From: Neoceratodus forsteri
Taxonomy: Eukaryota > Chordata > Ceratodontiformes > Ceratodontidae
Length of the DNA: 64,000 nucleotides
Assembly: GCA_016271365.2 (NCBI GenBank)
Contig: CM057456.1
Span: 663,055,501 to 663,119,500, forward strand
Reading direction: 5' to 3'
In this document: positions 45,689 through 57,114 of the stretch, piece by piece
Numbering within the stretch: position 1 is the first letter of the stretch
How the letters are laid out: each line of letters opens with the position of its first letter
Made by a program: the position numbers and the translations under genes
The notes under the pieces: model-generated
Seen by the model: only the letters and a program-made list of their open reading frames with translations
Told to the model about the DNA's origin: nothing
Databases searched by the model: none

Positions 45689-45815
45689 CATATCATAGAT
45701 GGACATTCGGGATGGAGGAGTGGGGGGAACAACTAAACTATTGGTATCAGGGATATAAATAGCATATCACAGATGGGTGTTTGGGAGGTGGGGGGACTAC
45801 TACACTACCAGGACA
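45430..45815. repeat. Degenerate minisatellite enclosing an AT microsatellite
   Basis: About five units of GATGGGTGATTGGGG.. then GGGGGGACCACTAAACTACC and a short AT-rich end, 60-70 bp each, at ~45437, 45494, 45557, 45700 and 45770. Between the third and fourth units the AT-rich end has expanded to (AT)n at 45601-45687. Confidence 0.85.
45601..45687. repeat. (AT)n microsatellite
   Basis: 87 bp of AT units with a single TG interruption near 45634. Confidence 0.97.
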
Positions 45816-46065
45816 TGTTTGTTGCCACCCTGCGGACTTGCTAGGGGTCCTCTGCTGACAACCAAATTAGCCCGTTGTTGGTATGCAGGTGGCCCCTTAG
45901 TACCTTGCATGGAACAAGAGCTCATCTGTATGCTTGGGCTGAACATGGCCCACAGGAGATCTTGTGCGACCCCATTTCAGGTAGTGCTGTCTCCTGTAGG
46001 CCATATGCAGCCTTGGTCCATGTCAGTGTAGCGCGGTTCCACTTAATGCCGCACTCACATGGCTT

Positions 46066-46119
46066 GATATTCAGTCAGTTAGCACCACTCCATTGGTGAG
46101 CACTAACTGGCTGAATATC
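46066..46119. repeat. Imperfect hairpin
   Basis: GATATTCAGTCAGTTAGC (46066-46083) pairs with CACTAACTGGCTGAATATC (46101-46119) with two mismatches around CACC..GGTG, extending the stem inward. No ORF or tail beside it. Confidence 0.75.
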
Positions 46120-47000
46120 ACTCAGAGCTGACCGTGCCCTATTGCAAGTGCAGCACAAATAGCGGTGCTGTGATTCTGCCTGGCTCTGACTATGAGGCCC
46201 AGTGATGTTATCTGTGCAATAGTAATATATGTGAATGCTCAAACAGATTCAACTAATCATTGTTTCACTTTTGTTGCTTTGGAAAGAGTCCACAACATGG
46301 TCAGATGGAGGAATGGGAAGAGAAGCTCAGTCAATGAGAAAATGATTGTATTTACACTTTTGGTGCAAGATATCACCCTGGTCTAAATGGAAGAATATGG
46401 AACTGGTACCATTTTGTAAAGTTGTGTAACTTCATTATACATTTCTTGAACTGCTACCAATAGGGTGTTGTAGTGTTTTTACATCAGTTATAGGCTTGAT
46501 TCTTGTCCGTGTTGTTTATCTGTATTGATATCTTTAATGTCTCCTGGGATAAGCCTCTTTTTTTAAGTACCTACACACCAGTGAAAAATCTCTTTATTGT
46601 AATCTTAAGAGGACTATATTGTCTCTCTGTATCTGGCAAAAAGAAAGCTGAAAAATGGTGTGACAAAATTAAGCACCCCTCATGGGCTCCTCGAAACTTA
46701 GTGTGACATTACTCTCTATGTGGTGTGATTAACTAGGGAGCATCATATGTAGTGAACTCTAAACTGGATTAGGGTGATTGGATCCAAGAGAGACATATTT
46801 TTTTTGAAAAGTTGATGTTTAGTGACTATTTACTGTATTTAATGTAAACAAAATCCGACTAGTCATTTATTGAGATATTCTCAGTAAGGTAGCAATAATA
46901 TAGTTTGCTGTCAGGAATATGAATTCAAGTGACAGTTGTATGTTGTTTGCTGTTATTTATCATTGCTTGATTTTAATTTTTATTTGTTCTGTTTTACATT
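46120..47000. other. AT-rich, no gene recognised
   Basis: Short ORFs only, stops in all frames. Confidence 0.35.
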
Positions 47001-47490
47001 TAGTAAACAGCTGGGGGCTAAAAATCCCAAGTAAGCACCACATACGAGCATCAACATTGGCTGAGCCTTTTGTACAACACTAGATTTTCTTCAAATTACA
47101 GAGGAAGCAGAAGAAAGCACTATCAGTCTGCGCTGTTTGATAGTTGTCATATACATTTTTAAATTAGAATACATATAACCTCTGTACAGTATGTTGCTAT
47201 GGTAAGGGCTTGTTTCAGTAATGTGTGTCAACTGTTTTTTTAATTGTGTAAGATATAACACGAGCACTTTGAGGCCATTTAAATTTCTTAATCAATTTGA
47301 CTATTTAAGCACCATGTGTGTAGCCTCATACAACCTCTGATGAAGCACCCCCTGCTGTGAAACGTTAGGCTGACATGAGATAATGCATTGATCCACTGCT
47401 CTGTTGCCAAACTATTAGAGAACATAAAATTTAACTATTTGCACCATTTATATTATCTCAATAAATGGTTGGAAAATAATTCCTGTGTTA
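47001..47490 (+). mobile_element. Possible Penelope-like terminal repeat
   Basis: Non-coding. Ends with ATTATCTCAATAAATGG and carries a hammerhead-like core at 47337-47363: CTGATGA, AGCA/TGCT stem with a CCCCC loop, two extra bases, GAAACG. The CTGATGA-stem-GAAACG pattern close to a repeat end is known from Penelope-like elements. No RT of that type is present. Boundaries are loose. Confidence 0.35.
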
Positions 47491-47492
47491 CT

Positions 47493-47695
47493 GGAGGTGG
47501 TATAGCATAGTGGTAAAAGGCATTGAGCTGCAAACCTGGAGACCTGGGTTTGAATCCCATCAGCCCCCACTTGCATACTGTGTGACACTGAGCAGATCAC
47601 TTAACTTCCTTGTGCTCCGAAGTTGTACTTGGAAACACGCTCTAGCTTAGTGTGCCTTTCCTGGTTAAACAGTTTCCCTTTTCCCTTTCCCTTAT
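47493..47695 (+). mobile_element. tRNA-headed CORE-type SINE
   Basis: GGAGGTGGTATAGCATAGTG head, GGGTTTGAATCCC B-box, GTGACACTGAGCAGATCACT CORE, ending CCTGGTTAAACAGTTTCCC plus CCCTTTCCC. Same subfamily as 2223-2410; the two differ from the 42878 type in the 3' body. Confidence 0.87.
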
Positions 47696-48018
47696 TAGCA
47701 TCATTACAGAGGTATATCCTCTATTGAGGTTGACTGAGTGCCAGTAGCCTTGTTTCTTGACATTTGGTTACTTTAACCTGGCACCACATAGCGTCCTGCA
47801 CTGCCTTTCCTCATAGAAAAGATATCATACCCTATAGTTCTGTAACACAGTATATGCAATTCAGGCAAAAATAATAATGCTAATTAAAAAGCTTAGCTCA
47901 TCACCGCAATGATCGCAGGCTAACTCGAGGAGCTCCTCTATACCACGTAGCAATCTGTCTTAATCCTTGATTTCTGCTTGAGTAAATAGTAAACGACGGG
48001 TCCCTAATTCACCGTAGA

Positions 48019-48930
48019 GATGGTAGGGAAAGCATCAAAACCAAAAAGTCTTAAAACAGCTGCAGCACATGGTAAAATGAAGCAGCTGGTCCTGGGGGAA
48101 ACCCTGAAAGGCTTTACCGTGCTTCCCCCGCATTGGTAGAGCTGGAGGTGGACCAAGCAGACTCAGCCAACAATACCGCTGATAATCTTAAACAGATTTT
48201 AAAAACAGTCAATAACATTGACTCAGTGTTGGTGGACTTAAGAAAAGATGTCTGAACCTTAGACCAAAAAGTTTACGACAACGCTACCCGAGTAACAGAA
48301 CTCACAGAGACCCAGTATACTAACAAGTGACTACTACTTTCCTGCTGCAGAAAGGCTGGGGCACCCAACACAGAATAGAGGACCTGGAAAAGAGGTCCTG
48401 CCACAACAACTTCAGGATCCATGGTGTCCCGGAGGGGCTGGAGGAAGGATTTGCTACGGTAGCAGATTTTATTCAACAACTGCTGAGATCAGTTCTTTCA
48501 GTCCCCTCAGACCTCAACCTTGAAATAGATAGGGTGCACTGGTCGCTTGTAGCAAAACCTAGCGACCCTGCAGTGAGACCACACTCCCTCATAATCCGGA
48601 TGGTGTACTACCAGTCTAAAGAATGGATTCTTTGAGAGGCCTGGCACCATGAAGAATTAAGTATCAGGAAGCTATTATTTTTTTGGATCAAGATTTCTCC
48701 AATGCGCTCCAGGCTGAAAGGCAGAGGGTAAGGGGCATCATTAGAGACTTATAACTTAAAAAAGAAATCTGGGCCCAGCTGCAATATCCTGCACAGTTAA
48801 AGATTCACCTGCAATCTGGTACAAGAACCTTCCCCTCATTACTGGATGCAGTGCCCCTCCTGAAAGAACTAGATATTCAGACCCCGGAGATGGAAATGGA
48901 GCGGCTGGAGAAAAAGCTAAAGGCAGATGC
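48019..48930 (+). pseudogene. L1-like ORF1 (RNA-binding trimer protein), broken
   Basis: Starts MVGKASKPKSLKTAAAHGKM at 48019. Then a coiled-coil-like stretch (LKQILKTVNNIDSVLVDLRK) with a stop, then RIEDLEKRSCHNNFRIHGVP (48380-48440), the conserved L1 ORF1 box. LEIDRVHWSLVAKPSDPAVR and SLIIRMVYYQSKEWIL follow to 48635, then a shifted QDFSNALQAERQRVRGIIRD-like end. Length and order match L1 ORF1p (Transposase_22 family). Confidence 0.88.
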
Positions 48931-50160
48931 ATGATCAATAGCCTCTGGGAACTCCAGTAAGAAGAGAAGCCTTCCGAGGTCCTTCCCACAAAAAGCTATG
49001 GCAGACATTCAAATGCTGCTGCACCGCTCATACCAGAAAAACCAGAAAAACTCTGCAGCACCACCATCTTCTAAATCACTGAGGAGGCGATCTGGCAAGG
49101 CACTAAAAGGTACTGTTTCTTTCATTGGGGAAGGGAGTGTGCATTGCCACAGGGTTCCCAGCCTGAATTGGGCATTCCTGAATGGTACGGGAGGTAAGCA
49201 GAAGCAGAACCTGCTTATGGACCTGGCGGAACTTTATCACTTTCGCAAGGGTTGAAACAATGATCAAGCTCCTCATTGAAACAGTTCTCCTGGATGGGCA
49301 AATTAATGTGGATCCTGGAATGAGTTGGGGGACAACTTGAAGGGCTCTGCTAAGTGGGGGGTAATCTAGTTAATGATGTGTGCAGAGCCACTGACACGAA
49401 GCATGCAGTACTTTATCATTCCAGGATACCTTGATATGTGGAACAGAACTTTTGTGAGTGGGGAGATCCATACTCTGGGTTCATGATTAAAGATACAGGA
49501 TTGTCTGGTTTATGAAGCTGGGAACTGAGGCAAAAAGGGGAACATGAATAAGGGGTATTAAAATAAGGGACATGCAACAAAAGGAAAAAGAAATTAGAGT
49601 AGAGGAAGGAGAAGTTTTCATTGGGAATAATTCATGATGGGGTATGGGGGGGGGCTCCCGGCATGCTGATATTGGAGGTGACAAGTGTGTGAACACACTC
49701 ACAGAGCATGTTAGCGGCCACTATCCACTATAAAACAATTTTCAGGGGAGAAGCAAGGAGACCTAATAAGGTAACCACCTGCCATGAACAAGGCGGGTAA
49801 CGCTTAGGAAGTAGAGATATAGGTCAGCAAAAATAAGGATTTGGAACATAGTACAAGAGTTCTCTAATATTTAGGGGAACAAAACTGTTTGTTTATATGA
49901 GTCACATGTTTATGGCAAAAGTTTTTTATTGCTTTATGGTTCAAAATGTGTTTGAAATTTATCTGTATGGAGCACAAAAAAAAAATCTCACAGTAAGCGT
50001 ATAAACACTGCTGGTAAACAAATTCTGTGGTGATTTGCATATACAGCCCATGATGCTTTGCATTGTGGGGGCATGTGTGATTTTGCATTTCTTCATAAGG
50101 GTATAATGACTGATTCAGAAAGAATCCAACGTTCCAGGGGGCGTGGTATATGGGATTCAG
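48931..50160 (+). other. ORF1-ORF2 spacer of the L1-like element
   Basis: About 1.2 kb. It is long for an L1 inter-ORF gap, so it may include ORF1 tail, inserted sequence or a second decayed ORF (NLLMDLAELYHFRKG near 49215). A G-run TATGGGGGGGGGC lies at 49641. No repeat recognised. Confidence 0.4.
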
Positions 50161-50164
50161 TAGT

Positions 50165-50905
50165 TGTTTTAATGGTTCTGACACAATTACACATTATATC
50201 GTATAATGTCAAAGGAATTAATTCACTTGTCAAATGGACATGACTGCTGACTGAACTAAAACATTTAGATTGTGACATAGCTTTATTACAAGAGACACGT
50301 CTCAGCCACCAAGAACACAGAAGCTAAGGCGGATGTGGGTGAGGCACGTAGAGGTGGGCTCTCACACATCAGCCAAAAAGGCAGGGGTAGCTATACTTTT
50401 TTAAGAGGAGCAACCCCTTTCAGATCCAGGAGGTAGAAAAGGCATTCCAGGGTAGGATGATCAGAGTTTTGGGTAAAGTGCAGCACCAACTCATACATCT
50501 GGTGACTGTATACGCACCTAACGTAGGAGTGGAGAAATTCTTTGTTGAATTATTTCATAAAATAGCTGCACTAGTGGAGGGTCAACTAGTTCTGGGGGGG
50601 GGACTTCAACACGGTCATGTGTCCATCCTTGGACCGATCCTCGGATCAAACCTCTACTACAGAACAGCCACAAGAAAACTGAAAGTTTTAATAGAGGAGT
50701 GAGGATTAGAAGACATCCGGAGATCAGAACATAGAAAAGAAAGGGACTATACTGTTTTTTCAACAGCCCAAAAATCATACTCACATATCAACATGTTTTT
50801 CACTCATAAAATTGATCTTCACTGGTGCTTGGCTTCTGTTATCTGCCCCATAACTTTATCAGACCATGCACCGGTGTCCATCAAGTTAAACTGGGAGTAA
50901 TGAGG
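50165..50905 (+). pseudogene. L1-like ORF2 endonuclease
   Basis: TQLHIISYNVKGINSLVKWT (catalytic N), CDIALLQETRLSHQEHRS (catalytic E), VHQ..VTVYAPNVGVEKFF, LVLGGGLQHGH where VLGGDFN is expected (the GDFN motif is frameshifted away), then THKIDLH and PITLSDHAPVSIKLNW (catalytic SDH). Stops at ~50247 and ~50328. Nicks target DNA in intact relatives. Confidence 0.88.
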
Positions 50906-51182
50906 GTAAAAAAATGATATGGAGGCTCAACGCCTCCTTGTTGAACGACAAAAATATTGTTCGACAGTTGACGCAAGCCATCCAAAACTTAACAACTGAC
51001 TCACCCATAACAGAATGTTCACCATTACTCTGGTGGGACACTATGAAAGCAGTCATTAGAGGACAAATTTTAATTTTTGCAGCAGCCAGAAAGAAAAGCA
51101 TAAATAAAAACAACGAGCGTTAAAATGTAAAATCACAGAACGGGAAACCAAACATAAAATAAGTCCTACAAATTCTAAGACT

Positions 51183-52460
51183 TTGGGAGAGCTAAATAAA
51201 GTCCACGCAGAATTACAAACTCTGGAAAATGGAAAGGCAAAAGGAGTATTAAGGTTTTCTAGTCAGAAATATTATGAAGGGGGGCAGAGAGCAGCTAAAC
51301 TCCTGGCCCTCAGGCTTAGGAAGGCCCAGGCAAGCATATACATTCAGTGTATAAAAACCAAAAATCAGGCAAATGAATCCTGGAGAAAACCACAAGAGAT
51401 AGCAGTACAATTTATGAGGTATTATAAAGAATTATATGTGGAGGACAAGCATGCCCAAGAGGAAGAAGAGAAAACAAAACTTTTCCTCAGGGGGTCTGAC
51501 TCTCTCAAAAATCTCTATAGAGGCACAACAAGCCCTTTCTGCCCACATAACTGAACAAGAGCTTAACTATATAATTACACAGTTATCATCAGGTAAATCC
51601 CCAGGACTGGAAGGGTATCCAGCTGAATTTTATAAAACATTTAAAAAACTGTTAGTCTCAAAATTAGTTGTGATGAACTCAATTGTACAAGAAGACGCTC
51701 TCCCCAATTCCTGGTCTGAAGCTTTAATCACAGTAATTCCCAAACCAGGAAAACCGGACACCTTCTGTGAATCCTATAGGCCCATTTCTGTATTAAGCAA
51801 GGATTTTAAATTGTTGACAAAAATCATGGCAACAAGATTATAGGCTCACATTGAATCTTTGATACACCCAGACCAAACAGGATTCATACCCCATAGGCAT
51901 ATCTCAGACAGTATTAGAACATTATTTAATGTCTTAACTGGTCAAATTAAAACTGATTCAGCCCATATAGCACATTTTTTAGATGCAGAAAAGGCGTTTG
52001 ACCGCCTGAATTGGATGTACATGAGGGAAACGTTAAAGCATATGGGAGCTGAGGGAGATTTTCTTAAATGGGTGTTAATGGCATACCAGAATCCAACAGC
52101 AAGAGTCCGGGTTAATGGTACACTATCAGACAGCTTCAAAATAGGAAGGGGTACCCGACAAGTGTGCCCACTATCTCTGCTCTTTTTTGCATTGAGCATT
52201 GAACCACTAGCGCAGGCCATCAGAAAGGATAACAGAATCAAGTGAATTAAGGTGGGTCAAGCCTTGAATAAGGTTTCAATGTATGCAGATGACACACTAG
52301 TGTATTTGAACAACCCAGAAGCATCCCTTCCCCCACTGTTGGACCTGTTGGATCAGTTTGGTAAAATATCAGGTTTCAAAATGAATGAGGGCAAATCTGA
52401 GATGTTCTTTATTAGGGGCATAAAAAAGAAAAGGGATAGTTTAAAGTCACCTTTTACATG
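51183..52460 (+). pseudogene. L1-like ORF2 reverse transcriptase
   Basis: LNYIITQLSSGKSPGLEGYP, AEFYKTFKKLL, SEALITVIPKPGKPDTFCES, YRPISVLSKDFKLLTKIMAT, a stop at ~51841, PDQTGFIPHRHISDSIRTL, motif A FLDAEKAFDRLNWMYM, RVRVNGTLSDSF, GTRQVCPLSLLFFALSIEPL (QGCP changed to QVCP), a stop at ~52243, then VSMYADDTLVYL with YADD at 52282-52293. Order and motifs are those of L1-clade RTs. Both catalytic aspartates remain. Confidence 0.92.
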
Positions 52461-53335
52461 AGCCAAGGATAAGATAAGATAACTAGGGATATAGATCCCC
52501 ACCAAAATAACAAGGCCATATCAAATTAATTATGGGAAACTTAAACAACACATTTTCACAGACATAAATTGTTGGCATTGTCTTTTACACTCAAATAGAA
52601 TTGATAAGGTGAAAATGAACATTCTACCTAGATGTTTGTTTTTATTCACAACTTTACCACTGCCCTTTGCCAAGAATGACTGGAAAGAACTTAAGCAGAA
52701 ACTAAGTTACTTATATGGGCAAGGAGGAAACCTAGAAAATGGTGGGATGTATTACAGAAGCCCAGGAAAAGGGAAGGTTGGGCATCCCAAATTTCGATAA
52801 TTACTACCAAGCAGCTCAGCTAATACCTATATTAAAAATGCTGACACCATCACATAGTAGTGATTGGTGCTTAATGGAAAAAGAGGCTCACCCGTTTATT
52901 CCCCCCAACCTACTTCCATCGGTAGCATTAAACCCGGACATTAAAAATGTCAAAAATCAATGGACCAGACACTCAATAACAGTCTGGATACAAACTAGGC
53001 AATGTTGGGAGATTCCCACTCTGGTTTGGGCACATATACCTTTAACCTACTTACCACAATTCCCATTTATCACCAAAGATCGGTGTCTTATTGGCTGGAA
53101 GGAGAGAGGTTTGAACTATCTCTCTCAGTTCATTCAGGGAGAACTGATTAAGAGTGTTGTGTGTCTGCAACAGGAGTTTAATCTTCCAAAGAGACACTTT
53201 TTCAAATACTGTACCTGCAATGCAGACATTAAATAGAAACTCAGGTAGGAACAAGGGAACTCACAGAACTCATAGCCCTACCACTGACAAAGACATTCCA
53301 GAAAAAGTCACTCAGGGACCTGAGAGGTTATATCT

Positions 53336-53418
<83 letters not shown>

Positions 53419-53976
53419 CACAGTATATATATATATGACTTTACAAGATGAAATGGGTACCATAGGTATACAACACGTGCAGCAAAAATGGCAAGAGGAG
53501 TTGGGAATCGAGCTAACAGAGGAGTGGAGCAAGGTTTGGTCAGGGGTTTGCAAAAGAACAAGGTGTGGAGAGAATATCGATGGAAGGTCACCTCAAGGTT
53601 TTTTATTACACTGGCAGTCTCAATGCACCACACAGTGCCCCCCTTGGATAGATGCTGGAGGGGGTGTGGGAACAAAGGAATATACTCTCACATATTTTGG
53701 GAGTGCCCCCAAATTGTAAATTACTGGAGGGAAGTAACCCAGGCAATACAGGGAATATTTCATTTGGATGAAGCACTCAATGGGGCTAATGTGGTAGTGG
53801 GCCTTCCCCCAAGGGGAGTGCGGTCAGGAAACCAAAGATATTTGTTTAATGTCTTAGTGGCTGCCACATTAAAAGTCATTACACAGCAGTGGCTTCAACC
53901 TCACCCTCTTTCCCTAAGTCTGCAGAGGGCTAATGTGCAGTGTATCAAAGAAATAGAAGGGCAACTGCATGCTTGA
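52461..53976 (+). pseudogene. L1-like ORF2 C-terminus
   Basis: KMNILPRCLFLFTTLPLPFA (52609), then GRLGIPNFDNYYQAAQLIPI (52739-). After the TA array (53435-53976) come NKVWREYRWKVTSRFFITLA and DRCWRGCGNKGIYSHIFWEC PQ, the Cys/His zinc-knuckle-like tail of L1 ORF2p, in one open frame. Frames before and after the array differ. Confidence 0.87.
53339..53432. repeat. (TA)n microsatellite inside L1 ORF2
   Basis: About 94 bp of TA units with a CATATACACAG interruption near 53412-53423. It expanded after insertion of the element. Confidence 0.96.
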
Positions 53977-54290
53977 GGCTAAACACTGACGGCTTTAACT
54001 TGAGGTGGCTGCCTTTCTACGACTATGTAGAGTAAAAAGGAAGGGACTCCAGTACTAGAACAACATTTACACCCTTGGTGATATGGGGGTCCTTCCCTTC
54101 TAGTGTCTGTAAAAGGGCAATAGACCCAGAGGGACTTACATAACAGACTTATATTTGAGTAACACCCAATGTAGGGTTGTTGGATATAGCTACTGACTGA
54201 AGGTAATCATATATAGACAGTCATAGATATAGGAAATAAGACTCTACACACAGAATAATTACAGCACATAGTACTTTATTTATGTAAATA

Positions 54291-54909
54291 GTTAATTGTT
54301 AATAATTAATTGAATAGTTAAAAGAAAAAGAAATATACAAGAAAACACAGTTGTTGTGTATTAAATGTATGGACGAAGAACTGGCCCTCCATTCTCGGAT
54401 GGATTTCTGATGGACTGAAAGTTGGGAGGAAATGTCTAATGCCTTTTGTTTAGATGAGATGAGACCCACCTGTAAATATAAAGAGAAAAAAGACTTATTA
54501 TAGTTGTGGGCGGTAAAGCTGATTGTAATAATTTCAACTGTTGTGATGTCCTCTATGTACATAGGATTGTTGAATATGACAGTAAGTTCAAAAAAAAAAT
54601 AAAAAGCTTAGCTCTAGTATCAGGAATTTTGATGAATTGGATGCCACTATCTATACAGAGTATGCTACAGAATAATCCCGTAAGGAGATAAGGGAGTTAA
54701 TGCTAGGTTTAGTGGTAGACTGAGGAGCTGATAGGTGTATGATAAGGGGCTTTTTTCTGAGAAAATTTTCAGACAGCTATTCTGATGGAGCTGACTCTGT
54801 ATATAGGGAAATGAAGAGATTGGAAGGGGCCTATGATGAATAAGCAAGCACTGAACTACTTCAGGATTGGTCATAGCAGATAGCAGGTTTTTATATATCA
54901 TATACTTGG
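54291..54909. other. AT-rich, no gene recognised
   Basis: A minus-strand acceptor-like site (TTTATATTTACAG) near 54475 leads into a ~60-codon ORF without a donor or recognisable product. Confidence 0.3.
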
Positions 54910-55130
54910 GCTGGCAGTATAGCCTAGAGGTTAGAGTAATGAGCTGTGAATGAGCTTGGTATATCCAGCAGACCTGGGTTTGATTCCCACAACCTCCACT
55001 TGCATACTGTGTGACTCTGAGCAAGTCATCTAACCACCCCAGTGCTCCCGGGTCACTCCTGAAAACAGGCACTTGTGGCCAGTCGGCCTTACCTGGTTAC
55101 CAAAAGAATAAAATAAAAAAAAATATATGA
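54910..55130 (+). mobile_element. tRNA-headed CORE-type SINE
   Basis: GGCAGTATAGCCTAGAGGTT, B-box GGGTTTGATTCCC, CORE GACTCTGAGCAAGTCATCTA, CAGGCACTTGTGGCCAGTCG, TACCTGGTTACC, then an A-rich tail to ~55130. Same subfamily as 42878-43090. Confidence 0.9.
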
Positions 55131-56365
55131 GGAGGGCAAGGAGTGGATCCTTGTGTGAACTCCATACGTGAGATCAGCTATTAGGAATGCCAAGACTGTG
55201 TTGGTTAAGTTGACAGGACCTGCTGAAGCCTAGAGACACAAACTGGGGTGGAAAGGTGGATTGTCATTTATGTTCTGGAGACAAGGTGGTTTACAGTGGC
55301 AGACAAGTTTAGAATGATCTTCTCCACAATGGTTACATATATAAAGGAATGTAGGTACAGGATGGCGTGAAGCATGCTGGTTCATTAAAATTATTGCATA
55401 GGATAAAACAATTGGTGATCACTTTTATTCATGAGGTTTATGAGAGCATAAAACACTTGCTGGAATGCAGAGGAGGAAGAAGTGGATGAAGCTGATGGAG
55501 ATGCTGAATCAGGTAACATGAAATGGCAGAGGGCTGAGGGATGCATATAAGATCCGCCGATCGAATAAGTTAGAGCTCATTGACCCACAAAATAAATGCC
55601 TGCAAAACAATTCATTATTCAAAGTCGTCCATGAAACACTTGTATTGAATCTGGAGAGCTACACTGCTGCTCTAGCTGAAAAGGAATAATGGTATAGTAA
55701 CCACAAGAATATGTGCCCCGTAATGGATGTCTAGACAGATTATGCGAAGATAAGAATCAAGCTCTTAAAATAGAAGGGCAACCTTCATTTATAATATCCC
55801 TGTATATACTGAAAGCTGCCACAAGTTCAGGCACGGTAAGCTTCTTGAGGAGATGGGGTTCCTTGGCTTTAAGGAGAACTGAGACGTCCCCGCATGAGAT
55901 GTCTAATTTCTATAGTATCATGAGAGGAAATAAGAACACTACAAGACTGATGTCCTTCTCTTTAATGACATCCTTCCTCAGGTGGTTTGAAACTAGATGA
56001 GTAAGGCAAGTAGAAGATGTGGATACTGATAGAGCTAGCTATAGGTGTGTGCAAATTACTGTACCTTATTCCAAATATTCAACCTAGTATTTGTATTTGG
56101 GTGCCCAATTATTCATTATTCATGCTTTGTTGTTCAATATTCAGCTACTGGATCAGTGTGTAACTTCAAGATCTACTGAGACTTCCTGTCCAATTAGAGG
56201 CCACTTTGGAAGCTCACTGAAGGCAGCCCATTTGAGACTTAGCACTCGCAGAAGCTACAGTCAAGAGAGACAGATGTGAGTTCAGGTGCTGCAAAACAGC
56301 AATCTACTATCATCTAGTTGACCTGTAAAGATTAACCAAAAAGCAGAAAATTAATTGATCACTGC
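55131..56365. other. No gene recognised
   Basis: The 95-codon ORF at 55713-56000 shows no family motif. Possibly decayed DNA-transposon sequence belonging with the hAT scrap that follows. Confidence 0.3.
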
Positions 56366-56620
56366 ACTGCTGAGTCAAGTGATTTCAGCATAACGGTGCA
56401 TATCGTGAAAATATTTATAGATAGATATGTCCATGAACACAAGGAGATTCCACATGGGGCAGCTGTGCTTACTGAGCACCTGCAGTCTGAACTGGATGCA
56501 AGGTTTGTGAAATTGTTGAATAGCTGCAGCCACACATTTGCAAACATTCTGGATCCCTGGTTCAAATGCGAGTTCTTTCACGTGGCTATGGATAGCTACA
56601 GAGTGAGTCACTGCAGGTAA
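56366..56620 (+). pseudogene. hAT-superfamily transposase, internal fragment
   Basis: LTEHLQSELDARFVKLL then TFANILDPWFKCEFF matches the hAT pattern of an RF helix followed by (I/A)-LDPRFK-x-x-FF, with Trp in place of Arg. It comes from the region between the catalytic core and the dimerisation domain. No C-terminal domain follows. The 3850-4320 fragment could derive from a related family, but the two do not overlap. Confidence 0.65.
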
Positions 56621-57100
56621 GAGCTGTGAGATGAGCGGACTGTTGTATATGGGGACTAGTGCAACCATCTGGGGAAGAAGCTCATGACAGGGAGGGAAGG
56701 GCATCTTGCAGGTCTGATTTTGGAGGTTCCACTGGTGGAGATAAGGGAGAAATACCTAGCACTGGTGGCAGCACCCATGAGAGTCAGTGGGTATTGCTCA
56801 GCATGTCCTTACATCAAGAGCAACAAAACAGGACACTGTCAGTCCCAACCTTTTTCTGCAGAAAAAATCTGCCATGAAAACAACAAAAACAACATTCCAA
56901 AAATATTGTATTTAAAGGCACACATAGCCCCAACATCTAGCCAACAGGTTTTGTTTAGGTGACTGTGATTTTACTGTTTTTACCATTTTGCTATCCCTTT
57001 CCTGCTTGCAATTATTTATCTCACAAATGAAAAACACCACCTGCTTTTATTGTTCTTTTAAAATCATTTCATATTATTTTCTTCTTTCACACAGCCACTT
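56621..57100. other. No gene recognised
   Basis: Includes the 19-bp block at 56653-56671 that also occurs at 37281. May continue the hAT remnant. Confidence 0.3.
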
Positions 57101-57114
57101 ACATAGAAACATAG
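57101..57114 (-). mobile_element. CR1 tail-like ACATAGAAACATAG at a CR1 junction
   Basis: Two units of the minus-strand CR1 tail repeat sit immediately before the plus-strand CR1 coding sequence, mirroring the tail that starts at 58789. Confidence 0.45.

Larger units (their letters stand above)
47880..54290 (+). mobile_element. L1-like LINE, nearly full length (5' UTR, ORF1, ORF2, 3' UTR)
   Basis: In order: short 5' region, ORF1 (48019-~48930), spacer (48930-50160), ORF2 endonuclease (50165-50905), linker, RT (51400-52460), C-terminus (52600-53976), and a 3' UTR to ~54290. A (TA)n array (53339-53432) interrupts the C-terminal part. Stops and frameshifts occur in both ORFs. This is the only element in the window with both L1 ORFs in place. 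The ends are approximate; no target duplication was identified. Confidence 0.82.

Noticed and set aside
46192..46386. Possible RT fragment (ending QDITLV)
   Set aside because: The only resemblance is to the tail of an ADDI-x-LV box; no other RT motif is present.
54299..54562. Minus-strand ORF with an acceptor-like site
   Set aside because: No donor, no recognisable protein, AT-rich composition.
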